Shown: one piece after another, positions 55,201 to 64,000 of the stretch | Layout: every line of letters begins with the position of its first letter | How positions within the stretch are numbered: the first letter of the stretch is position 1 | Source: Mrakia gelida | Lineage: Eukaryota > Basidiomycota > Tremellomycetes > Cystofilobasidiales > Mrakiaceae | Direction: 5' to 3' | Assembly (NCBI GenBank): GCA_024345305.1 | Contig: BRON01000011.1 | Location: 1,302,001-1,366,000 of the forward strand | DNA length: 64,000 nucleotides | Translations under genes and position numbers: made by a program | The notes under the pieces: generated by a model | What the model was told of the DNA's origin: nothing | Database searches by the model: none | What the model saw: only the letters and a program-made list of their open reading frames with translations

Positions 55201-57272
55201 AGTCGTTTTCTCTCACTGTCGCTCGCTTCGTCGTCGAGAGCGTCGCGCTGACTTCGCCCTCCTTTCTTTCCCGCTCAACAGAAACATCGTCGGTCTCGTC
55301 GGAGTCGATCAGTTCCTCCTCAAGTCCGGAACCCTTACCACCTCCGAGACTGTACGTATCCTCCCCGAACTCGACTGGCGAATGAAACGAGCGAACGAAC
55401 GACGACGCGACGAAACTTCGAGACTGACGCGCTTTCCTTTTTCGCCTGCTTTCTTCCTTCGACTTTCCACAGGCTCACAACATGAAGATGATGAAGTTCT
55501 CCGTCTCTCCCGTCGTGCAGGTCGCCGTCGAGGTCAAGAACGCCAACGATCTTCCCAAGCTCGTCGAGGGTCTCAAGCGACTCTCCAAGTCTGATCCTTG
55601 TGTCATGACCTGGATCTCCCCCACCGGAGAGCACATCATCGCCGGTAAGTTACCCACCTACTTTCATTCGACGGGTTCTTTTACTCCTCGATCGAGCGTT
55701 CCCTGACTTCTCGTTCTCGTCCCTGTTCGATCTTCGCAGGTGCCGGAGAGCTTCATCTCGAGATTTGCCTCAAGGATCTCGAGGAGGATCACGCAGGAGT
55801 CCCCCTCAAGAAGTCCGACCCCGTTATCGGATACAGGGAGACCGTTCAGGCCGAGTCGTCCATGGTCGCTCTCTCCAAGTCGCAGAACAAGCACAACAGG
55901 CTCTTCGCCAAGGCTGAGCCTCTCTCCGAGGAGGTCTCCCAGGACATCGAGAACGGTAAGGTCGCTCCCCGAGACGACTTCAAGCTCCGAGCTCGATACC
56001 TCGCCGACGAGGTGAGTCTTTCCGTTCCTCTTTCCGACTTTTTCGACGAATACGAGCCGAGCCGTCGAGAAACGCGTTCGAGTTTCGATAGTCGTCGCTG
56101 ACTTCCCCGTCGTTCTTTGCTTTCTTCTCCCTCTTTCTCCAGCACGGTTGGGATGTTACCGACGCCAGGAAGATTTGGTGCTTCGGACCCGACGGAGCTG
56201 GACCTAACCTTCTCGTCGATGTTACCAAGGGAGTTCAGGTACGTCTTTCTCTCCTCCCGTCGACTCTTCAGCGTCGTCCTCGAAACTGACCTCGCGCGCT
56301 CTTTCTTTTTGTCCTTCCCCAGTTCATGAACGAGATCAAGGACTCGTGTGTCGCCGCCTTCCAGTGGGCTACCAAGGAGGGAGTCGTCTGTGAGGAGAAC
56401 ATGCGAGGTATCCGATTCAACCTTATGGATGTTACCGTACGTCGCGCCTTCCTCTTCCCTTCCTTCTCTCGACTCGTTCGCTGACCTTCTCCTTCTTCTT
56501 GCTTTCTCTCACTTCAGCTCCACACTGATGCCATTCACCGAGGAGGAGGACAGCTCATTCCCGTCTGCCGACGAGTCTGCTACGCCGCCGCTTTGCTCGC
56601 TCAGCCCGGACTCCAGGAGCCCATGTACCGTTCGTCTCTTTCTCTACCCTCTCTCTCCCACCTCCTCTCCTCCTTCACTCTTCTCTCTCCCTCGAGCTGA
56701 CCTCACCCTTTGTTCCTTCGCGTTATCCAGTCGTCGAGATCCAGTGCCCCGAGAACGCCCAGGGAGGAGTCTACTCCTGCCTCAACATCCGACGAGCTCA
56801 CGTCTTCTCGTCCGAGCAGAGGATCGGAACCCCCATGTTCACCATGAAGGCTTACCTCCCCGTCGCCGAGTCCTTCGGATTCAACGCCGCTCTCCGAGAG
56901 GCTACCGGTGGACAGGCTTTCCCCCAGGCCGTCTTCGATCACTGGGCTCTCATGAACGGAACCCCCATCGAGAAGGGATCCAAGCTCGAGACCCTCGCTA
57001 TCTCCATCCGAACCAGGAAGGGACTCAAGCCCGAGGTGCGTCGCGTCGCCTTCTTCCTTCCCTTCTCTTAACCTTCCTTCCCTCGACTCCAACTGACCCT
57101 CTTCTTCTCTCTTTCTCTCGTCTCGTCTCTTTTCTCTTACAGATTCCCACCGTCGATCAGGTACGTTGTTTTCCTTCCCTCTCTCTCTTCCCTTCCTCCC
57201 TCTCCCCCCCATCTTCCCCTCGCTAACCTTCCCTTCTTCTCCCTTTCCTCACAGTTCTACGACAAGCTTTAA
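52286..57272 (+). CDS. EFT1: Translation elongation factor 2 (eEF2)
   Basis: Ribosomal translocase GTPase, about 840 residues. The N-terminus is built from micro-exons: AT at 52286-52287, then 52436-52452, 52535-52537, 52646-52663, 52756-52769, 52857-52861, 52950-52972 and 53157 onward. Joined, they give MVNFTVDQMRGLMDKPTN and [17 protein letters not shown], the standard EF2 start with the P-loop. Further motifs are [18 protein letters not shown] (switch I), DSPGHVDFS (G3), [15 protein letters not shown] (G4), and [14 protein letters not shown] with the diphthamide His codon at 56536-56538. The C-terminus is KGLKPEIPTVDQFYDKL, with a separate 18-nt exon (57143-57160) and TAA 57270-57272. Around 20 introns. 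The last and first introns are short and CTGAC-type. The symbol follows yeast naming. Confidence 0.96.
52535..52537 (+). other. EFT1: 3-nt micro-exon in EF2
   Basis: The exon ATC is flanked by a CACAG acceptor and a GTACGC donor. With the neighbouring exons it forms codons GAT and CAG, giving the conserved VDQMR. Skipping it gives V-E-M-R instead, which no EF2 I know of has. Confidence 0.7.
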
Positions 57273-58379
57273 GTTATGCTGCTGCTCCCAATGCCGTATC
57301 TCTTCTAGACCTTCCCTTTCGTTGTTTTTTATCATGGTGCTCGTCTTCGGTTCTTCTTTTCCTTCACGCCCCCTTTCGTTCGTTTCGCTCTTTCGCATCG
57401 ATCTCCCCCCCCCCCCTCCCTCTCTCCCCCCAATATAACGCATCTTCTTTTCTCTCTTTCACTCTGCGCGGTTATGGGGAAAGCATCGAGCGAGGAGAGA
57501 GAATGAGGGTGAAGGAGAAAGTTGCGACGGGCGAGGAGAAGTGAAAGCCATGAAGATCTACGAGCGACGTCCAGCCTTGACGCGAGAGGAGATGCTGGTG
57601 ATTGCATATATCCGGTGGCTTCCTCGGAGGGAGGTTGGGGGAAGGAGGGAGGTGGTGCGAAGCGACGCGAACGAGAGCCCGACGCGTCGTCCCTCGGCCT
57701 TCATTGCCCCCTCCTTCCCTCTTCACTCTTTTACTTGGGAGCAGCTCCATGATGCGCGTTGCATCCACGTCAACCTGACCCTTTCACATCATGACTCGTC
57801 CCTCTACGGCTGTTAAAGGACCTTGCGAGACAAACCTTCCTAAACTCGATCGACTTCCCGTCCCGCGTTCAGGAACGAGCGTCGAGCCGTCACTTCACCT
57901 CTCTGGCTTCGCGACTAGTGCAGCTTCTCATGAGGTTCTGGTACAGGTGCATGTGCTCGACGATATGTGGGAGGAACCAGGTCGTCCGATCGGGAGAAAG
58001 AATTCGCAACGCGACGACGTGGACGACGCGCGGGAAAAGAGGAGGGTCGGCTTCCCGTTCTACTCTCTAGCCTCTCTTCGCTCTTGACTGCATCGAACAA
58101 TCGACGTCATCTCTGGTAAGCTCCAGGGGCCGAAGAAGCAAAGGAACGACGCGTCGAGTCAGAGTTAGTTTAGCGTCGCCTCGCTCGGTCTGATTTGGAA
58201 CAAACAAGTCTTCCTTGCCGCTTTTCGTTACGCTCGATCACTACCCGCGCTGGATATCCGATCTTGCCGAAGCGAGAAACGAGAAACGAGAACATTCTGA
58301 TCTTTTCACTCTTTCCACCACCTTCAACCTCCTCCCTCTCCCTCCCGCTTCCTCGACGTCGAGCCTTTCTCCCACGACC
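57273..58379. other. Intergenic: EF2 3' UTR and kinase-like gene upstream region
   Basis: About 1.1 kb, the longest gap in the window. The EF2 side is a C/T-rich 3' UTR with a C run near 57405. Two GACGCGTC copies occur at 57681 and 58148. The open frames at 57541-57816 and 57791-58087 have no recognisable content. A small unannotated gene cannot be excluded. Confidence 0.45.
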
Positions 58380-59792
58380 ATGCCTTCGCAGAGCTTTGGA
58401 AGCTTGATAGGGACCACCGTCGAATTCGAGGGCCAGAGTCTTCATATCTCTGGACGTTTGGGGTCAGGAACGTTTGGAGAGGTGCTGCTGGCGGAGAACA
58501 AAACGACGAGGGAACAGTTTGGTGAGCTTTGTCCGCTTCTATCGATCCTCCTTCTGCTTCTAGCTAGCTTGAGGTGACGAAACATTGACTGAACTCATCT
58601 TCGGTACATTTTTTTCACCTCTCAAGTGCACGGAGCTGAAGGGAACCTCAACCGACCTCGAATCCGACCTCCACCGACGCGTCTCTTTCCACCGCTCCAT
58701 CGTCTCCTTCCTCGGTCCCCTCCCTCATCCCTCCGCCAAAAACATGGTCCTCGAGTACATCCCCAACGGTGATCTTCGAAAATTCCTCCAATATCGTCGA
58801 GGAAAACCCATCACGGACGTCGAACTCTCCTCCATCATCCTCCAACTCATCGACGCCGTTTCCGCTTGCCACAAATCAGGGATCTTCCACCGAGATCTCA
58901 AGCTCGAGAACGTCCTGGTCGAGGATGATGGGGATGGGAAGGGTGGGGGAGGAGGGGTGAAGGTGTTTTTGTGCGATTTTGGGTTCGCGACGAGGGAGGT
59001 GGAGAGCAAGGAGTTTCGACTGGGGACGCCGTCGTACTTCTCTCCCGAGAACGAGTGCAAGAAGCATGCTTGGCAGGCTCCGTTCGATGTGAAGAGTTAC
59101 TCGAATCAGAAGAACGATGTTTGGGGGTTGGGGATCTTGATTTTGAATTTGCTTTCTGGAGGTCGAGTCGCGTGAGTTCTCGTCTCTTCTCCTCTTCCCT
59201 CGCGTTATCTCGCGGTCATCTCACTCTCATCTGATCTTCTCGCCCTTTGTGATCTCCCAACTTCCTTAGCTGGGACAGCACCGTCAAAGACCCTTCCTAC
59301 ACCCTCTACCTCCAAAATCCTCACTCGTTCCTCACCAACTTCGCCGACCTCTCCCCCGCCGCCGTCAAGATTCTCGTCGGACTACTCACGCCGGATCCAC
59401 TGAGGAGGATGGGACTCTTCCAGGCTAGGAAGATGGTGGAGAAGGTCGTGAGCTGGAAGATAGACGGGACGAGCTCGTTGGCGAGACTTCGACTCGAACC
59501 TCCGCCGAAGCTGTCGTGGGTTCTCGTGCCTACGAGTCCTCTTGTTTACGAGAGCGAGGAGTTCGAGTGAGTTCATCACTGTCTTGAATTGCTGGGATTA
59601 TTGCCATCTGGACGTCTGACTGACCGAGCTTTCGTGCTGTCCCTTCTCCTCAGCGGTCCACCTTCCCTCGCCTACCGATCAGGAGCGTCGTCCCCCTGCT
59701 CGGACGATAGCTTCAAGCAGCTCACTGCGACGGATAGCGAGGAGGAGAAGGAATTGAACGAGGCTGTTATCTCGTTCGTTCGAGTGGCTTGA
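58380..59792 (+). CDS. Ran1/Pat1-like Ser/Thr protein kinase, possible frame break
   Basis: ATG 58380 gives MPSQSFGSLIGTTVEFEGQS, then the glycine loop GRLGSGTFGEVLLAE. After the intron: LVLEYIPNGDLRKFLQY region, HKSGIFHRDLKLENVLV (catalytic loop), FLCDFGFATREVE (DFG), and FRLGTPSYFSPE (activation segment). NQKNDVWGLGILILNLLSGG is subdomain IX. A final exon begins GPPSLAYRSGASSPCS and ends AVISFVRVA at TGA 59790-59792. The small size and HRDLKLEN/DFGFAT combination fit Ran1/Pat1-like kinases of nutrient and meiotic control. The exon carrying the beta-3 Lys does not join in phase: upstream ends in phase 1, while downstream CTELKGTSTDLE needs phase 0 after CAAG. The invariant VAIK Lys is therefore not cleanly encoded. 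The gene may be broken or use an unusual acceptor. Confidence 0.7.
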
Positions 59793-60237
59793 AGCGTAAG
59801 GGAGGGGTCGAAGAGTAATGGTAAGTTCGACGCGTCGCGTTTTCGTTGAATTCGGCGACCGCTCGTCGTTCTCGCTCGAATTTGAGGCTGATCTTCTTCC
59901 TTCTTTTCCCAGACAGTTTGGTTCGTGATGCTCGTGGGAGGCTCGTAGGAGGAGAAGAGGGGAGGGTGAAACGAGCACGTCGATTGTGATGTTTTGAGAT
60001 TTCATTTGAGCATCTTGCACTTTCGTCGCATCTCACCTCTCTGAGTCTTCGACGCTACCATCTGTGGAAGCCTCGGCGCGTGTCTCCAACTGCTCGTTCT
60101 TGCGTCTCAGCCGAGAATCGAAGAAGTTATTCCCCTCCTCTTTCACGTCGACGCGACTCGCCGACTCTCCTTCGCCGAGACGAACCCTTCCTTGCTCCAT
60201 CGGTCGCTGAGATCAGAACCACGTCTGAAAAGGCTCG
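59793..60237 (+). other. Intergenic: kinase 3' UTR and GNAT 3' end
   Basis: The region follows the kinase stop and includes a probable 3' UTR intron (59821-59912). It converges with the minus-strand acetyltransferase gene. Nothing else is supported. Confidence 0.4.
59821..59912 (+). other. Probable 3' UTR intron of the kinase gene
   Basis: GTAAGT donor at 59821, GACGCGTC at 59829, CTGAT branch-like site near 59888 and a CCCAG acceptor ending 59912. It starts 28 nt after the predicted stop. If the kinase C-terminus extends, this could instead be coding. Confidence 0.45.
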
Positions 60238-61283
60238 TCACAGTTCTAAATCCTCCCTACTAATCTTCTCCAGCCCTTCCCTCCCATCCCAAACCCAATC
60301 GTCCTCGTCAAGCTCCTCCCCTTCAGGAACCCACGCCGTGCACCAGAGGTCGTGCGATCCTCCTCCTTTGGATTCGGGGATCTCAACGCAGGAGCGGGAG
60401 AGATAGAGGAGCTGGAAGGAAGAGGAGAGTTGGACCTTCCTGGAAAGGGCGAGCGAAGGAAAGGGAAGAGAAGACGCGTTAAACTCGCGTTCGCAAGGCC
60501 TCACGAACGAAGAGGTGTAAGATAGGGACTCACAAAGACGCGGGGTTGATCGTGAAAGCCGAGGACGTGATACAAGATGGGTGGATGTGCTGAGAGGGGA
60601 CGATGTGGTCGAGGAGATAGGTTTTCGTTGCGGCCTGGCGAAACGAGGCGAGCGTCGAGTCAGTCTCGCCCTCCTTCCCTCGACTTCTACAGTTTGAACG
60701 AGATCAAAGCTTACAGTCATCACTCCCTTGCCACTCCACGCCGGATCGAGGTAATAACCCAGGACCCAGCTCTTCCCTCCTTCCTTCGCAGATGGCCGAC
60801 CGCCGTTCTCCTTCATCTTTCCCGCTCGCCGTTTCGAGTCCGATATATGAAGGAAGGGGTTATCACTGAGAGTGATGCTACCAATGAAGATCGGCTCGTC
60901 GTCTTCCAGGAGGCTCTTGATGGGACGAATGACTGGAGGAGGGGGAAGCGAAGGAGATTGACGAAGGTGATGAGCTCTCGTTTCCTTCCGTAGGTCGTCT
61001 CCCCTCTCTTTCCTCCCCTTTTTGAGCTCTCAAGCCGAAAAGACTCACCTGAGAACCCTCCTACCTCCTGTCCAGACCTGACTCTCTCTTCCCGACCCGC
61101 TATCCACTCTTCAGCCATCGACAAGGAGTAAGGAAACGGCGGTCCGCTGAGGTTGAGGTAAACGGACGGCTGGTTGAGGATGGCAGTGATTTGAGGAGCA
61201 TCGGAAGGGAGGAAGGTCGTTAAACATAGCTCAGAGTGAGGAGATTGAAGAGGAAGGTAAGCTGGAGTGGGTGAGAGTGGCAT
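60238..61283 (-). CDS. GNAT-family N-acetyltransferase (RimJ/RimL type)
   Basis: ATG 61283 (MPLSPTPAYLPLQSPHSEL) starts a GNAT fold: LCLTTFLPSDAPQITAILN, VYLNLSGPPFPYSLSMAEEW. Spliced VIRPIKSLLEDDEPIFIGSI and ITLSDNPFLHI are the central strands, and WVLGYYLDPAWSGKGVMT is motif A with a Gly-rich acetyl-CoA loop. Further exons carry AATKTYLLDHIVPSQHIHPS. The last exon has KVQLSSSFQLLYLSRSCVEI and ends EGLEKISREDLEL at the stop 60238. The family acetylates protein N-termini or small molecules; the substrate is not predictable. An upstream in-frame Met (61370) exists but would add a poorly supported extension. Confidence 0.8.
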
Positions 61284-61387
61284 CTTGAGAGGGAAAGGTT
61301 TGGCGAGCTCGTGAAAGTCGGAAGGGAGGAGCGAAGTCGAGTCAGAGCTCAGGAGTCGAAGAGAGCTCAACCCACGCGCGTCCCTCT

Positions 61388-64000
61388 CTACGCAGCCAGT
61401 TTTCGTATGTTTTGTTCTGTCAGGTCGTGAGATAGAGGAGATTCGTTCGTGATATCGTGATGTACCAAAGCGAAAGCAAAACTACGGGGTCGTCCGCTGC
61501 ACCTGAGCCAACTGGCGGATCGTCCTCGACCACCTGGACCTCGTCCTCCTCCAGCGGCAGCTCTACCTGTTCCCTGTTCCCTGATCCCCACTTCCGGCCC
61601 ATTCCACCAGACTCGATCCGCATAATCAACCACCTCGATTCCCAGCACGTTCAACTCCTCGGCGTAGGGCGTGAGATGAGAGAAGAGACGATCTCCCAGC
61701 CTCCCAAAGTCAAAGCACGCGAGTCGAACCCTCCTCAGCTTCGGCAGCTTCTCTCGCTTGAAGTGTGTCAACAGTTCCCCCATCGCCGCTCCATCTATCG
61801 GATCGTTCCTTACGTCTCCCAGCAGCGGGATGAAGAAGTCGAAGCCCCCAAACGTTGCTTTCCTCGACGCGGAAACGAAGGGATTGGAGGTCGCGAGCGA
61901 GCTGGGAGGTCCTCCGAGGTCGAGTTGTTCGAGGGTAGGGTGTCCTTGGATGAGTAGGGGTAGGGTTCGGAGGTGGGAGATGGAGAGGGTGAGGAGGGAG
62001 GGGCAGGAGAGAAGGACGTGGTCGGGGAGAGAGGGGTAGGTGACATCGGGATCCTCCTGTTCGAGGAGGGTGAGGTGCTTGAGAGTAGGACCGACGTGAG
62101 CGAGGACATCTCGAAGACCGTCGAGAGCTGGATCCAGAGCGAGTGGAGAGTCGCCGTCTCGGACGATGAAGTCGAAGTGGAGGGAAGTGAGGTTGGGAAG
62201 GGATCTGGAAACGCGACGAGAAATCGAACGCGTCAGTCAGTTGAGCTTTCGCGAGGAAAGCAGGAGATTTGACTGACCTCTTCGACTCCAAATCGTTCGG
62301 ATCCTTCCTGATGAGCTTGGAGAAGAACGACTGAGCGAGGTAGTTGTCGACAGTGACGTCGAGCGTCTGGAGACACTCGGGAAGGTCGATTGTCGTTGGT
62401 TCTCGTTCCTCGTCGTCGACTCCGAATCTCCACCCGAAACCAAGCTCTCGAAGCTCAGGAGCGACGACGGAGAGGTTCTGAAGCATCCCGATTCCCGCTG
62501 AACGGCTTGTCTGGAGTCCTCTGATCGTCCGAAGGCCAGGGAACGAGGTCGGACCGTCGAGGAGTCCGGTCAGCGAACGTCGCTCTCGTGTCCTGATCGC
62601 GTTGGTGTGGTCTCCTCGAACGTCGATGGACTTGAGCCGTAGAGAGTGCTTGACGATGGCATCGAAGGAGCGACCCGGGTCTCCTGGTTTCATCATGTGG
62701 GAGGGAGCGAGGAGGACGTTTCGGTAGAGTAGGGGAGTGATGATTCGCTGAGAGGAAAAGAACGAAGCGTGAGCAGAAATCTCCTCGTCGCGAGAGAAAG
62801 AGAGAGTCAGACTCACGTTCCATTCTCGTGATACTAAAGCGAGACGACTGAGAAGTCCGAAGGTTGACTTGAGCTCGGTTTCCGACCTCCTGGGGTGAGG
62901 CGATGCCTCGTCGGCGACGAGTTGGAAGAGGAGGGCGAGGATGTCGTAGTTGAGAGGTTCAGGTTCGCCGACGATGAGGGGAAAGCTTTGGGTGGTCTTG
63001 ACCTTCACCTTCTTGACCGTGAGCACTCTGTTCGAACAAACATATGGATCAGCGACTCGTCGTTCGCGACTCAAGAGCTGCGTCGCGTGCGGAACTCACC
63101 CTCGAACGATCTCGAAATCTTCGAGATAGGCGGTCATGTTGCAAACCATATATCGCAACATGCCTGGATGGAGGACAGCCCGAAAGGAGTGGATGCCGTC
63201 GGAGAGGAGGGAGCTACACGCGAACGAAGAGGACGGAGAGTCCGGTCGGAAGGTGAGTTCGAGAGCTCGTGAAGGGAGTCCGAAGGCACTCACTGGAAAA
63301 TAGGAACACCGCGCACCACTGATGGCTCCAGAGATAGAAAGAACATGACTGGCTTGAGATCTTGCGGGGAGATGGGAGGGCGAACTTGGAGGTGAAGAGC
63401 TGCGACCGAATGTGAGAACGAGGCGATCTTCTCGATCTTGGACTCGCTGTACGCCGAGGATCGAAGTAGTCTTTGTCGTAGTCGAGTCGCTTCTCCTGGC
63501 TACAAGGAAAACACGCAAAGGAGTTGGTGAGATGAGGTACTGGGGAAGGAGGAAAGGGAAGGAGGGGGAAAAGAAGAGAGCCCAACTCGAAGCTCGAGCT
63601 CACCTCGACGGGTTTGACCTTCACGAGCAGATTTCCCATCAAGAACGAGCCTCTCAAGCCTGCAGCATGCAAGATGGAGTTCCATTCGAAGGATGTAGCT
63701 GGCGCTCCCAAGTTGACGACGTCCGGATCTTGGACGAGGAGGCTGTTCCTCGAGAGAGTCCCAAAGCGAAATGGGTTGAGGGAGTAGAAGATGGAGGAGA
63801 GGACGAAGCTGGAGGGGGAGGAGAGATTGAAGACGGTTCGAACCTGGAGACGGTGATAGAAGCGGGGAGGGGAGGTTCAGCGGAGAAGCGAGGTCGAGGA
63901 AGGAAAGTTGACGGACAGAGAGAGAGAGAGAAAGCACGTACGTTGGAGAGGAGCTCATCGAAGGAAGGAAGGGGACCAGAGCTCGCGAAGAGGTAGCGTT
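61388..64000 (-). CDS. F-box/LRR-like protein, 5' end outside window
   Basis: Minus-strand gene whose first exon runs off the right edge (RYLFASSGPLPSFDELLSN). The next exon has VRTVFNLSSPPPASSS and ATSFEWNSILHAAGL, GSFLMGNLLVKVKPVE. A third contains YSESKIEKIASFSHSVAALH and DLKPVMFFLSLEPSVVRG. A fourth has SLLSDGIHSFRAVLHPGM and MTAYLEDFEIVRG, joined to VLTVKKVKVKTTQSFPLIV and GEPEPL. An F-box-like segment follows: NYDILALLFQLVADEAS, then LALVSREWNRIITPLLYRN. The C-terminal part has repeated strand-helix units typical of LRRs: LRLKSIDVRGDHTN, LRTIRGLQ, LRELGFGWRFGV and LQTLDVTVDN. The final exon frame near 61388-61500 is uncertain. It may recruit SCF substrates. It is not clearly a paralog of F-box A-D. 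Confidence 0.65.

Larger units (their letters stand above)
913..59836. repeat. Dispersed intronic palindrome GACGCGTC
   Basis: I counted 37 copies. First bases: 913, 1223, 1751, 6664, 6834, 12462, 14508, 14702, 15985, 19941, 20280, 23152, 23639, 23827, 25018, 26010, 28829, 29341, 29848, 30496, 31197, 35710, 37560, 37927, 38219, 39311, 42218, 43113, 45364, 48301, 49089, 50822, 51385, 57681, 58148, 58676, 59829. Only 25018, 51385 and 58676 fall in exons, and six lie between genes. The other 28 are in predicted introns. Confidence 0.85.

Noticed and set aside
57541..57816. Small ORF after EF2 (MKAMKIYERRPALTREEM)
   Set aside because: No homology or splice structure, and the sequence becomes compositionally random. 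Left as intergenic.
1..64000. tRNA, rRNA, snRNA genes, transposases, CRISPR arrays
   Set aside because: I scanned for tRNA-like A/B boxes, transposase motifs and regular repeat-spacer arrays and saw none convincing. A covariance-model search could still find small RNAs, including intronic snoRNAs.

Overview
The window is nuclear DNA of a basidiomycete fungus, most likely a GC-rich red yeast or smut relative of the Pucciniomycotina (Microbotryomycetes such as Rhodotorula or Sporobolomyces). This is inferred from compact gene spacing, genes cut by many short introns (often 40-100 nt) with a CTGAC-type branch site just upstream of the acceptor, and clear eukaryotic housekeeping proteins. No species marker (rRNA, ITS) is present. 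All gene models were spliced by eye, so outer ends are firmer than individual exon borders.

Layout, left to right. 1-2.8 kb: two convergent MYND zinc-finger genes. 2.9-12.6 kb: a plus-strand run of RNA polymerase III subunit RPC5/RPC37, the U3 snoRNP protein IMP4, and a large ThrE/PRM10-type membrane protein. 13.2-18.2 kb: minus-strand Ser-rich coiled-coil protein and a FAM32A-like protein. 18.3-23 kb: F-box gene A, MYND gene 3 and F-box gene B. 23-31 kb: a UBE2O-type E2/E3 hybrid ubiquitin enzyme (minus) divergent from the circularly permuted GTPase GNL1 (plus). 31.4-35.9 kb: F-box genes C and D and MYND gene 4. 36.3-40.5 kb: a secreted GH37 trehalase, divergent from an unknown acidic-tailed protein. 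42.4-52 kb: RAE1, a UBA-zinc finger-UBX protein, MYND gene 5, a small membrane protein and a SET-domain methyltransferase. 52.3-57.3 kb: translation elongation factor 2. 58.4-64 kb: a protein kinase-like gene, a GNAT acetyltransferase and an F-box/LRR-like gene running off the right edge.

Two themes stand out. First, a local lineage-type expansion of five MYND-finger and four related F-box genes sits among housekeeping genes. Two of its MYND/F-box pairs are divergent, share a ~200 bp promoter of nearly the same sequence, and lie in opposite orientation as an inverted duplication around UBE2O/GNL1. With UBE2O and the UBX protein, the neighbourhood is rich in ubiquitin-pathway genes (inference only).

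Second, intron biology is unusual. The trehalase gene carries two adjacent 83-nt introns that differ at only three positions around a 16-nt exon. EF2 begins with a ladder of micro-exons, including a 3-nt exon and a start codon split by an intron. The palindrome GACGCGTC occurs 37 times by my count, 28 of them inside introns and often touching the CTGAC branch site. Together these look like introner-type intron gain or a conserved intronic element, and are the best candidate for something undescribed. No tRNA, rRNA, CRISPR array, transposase or insertion sequence was recognised.
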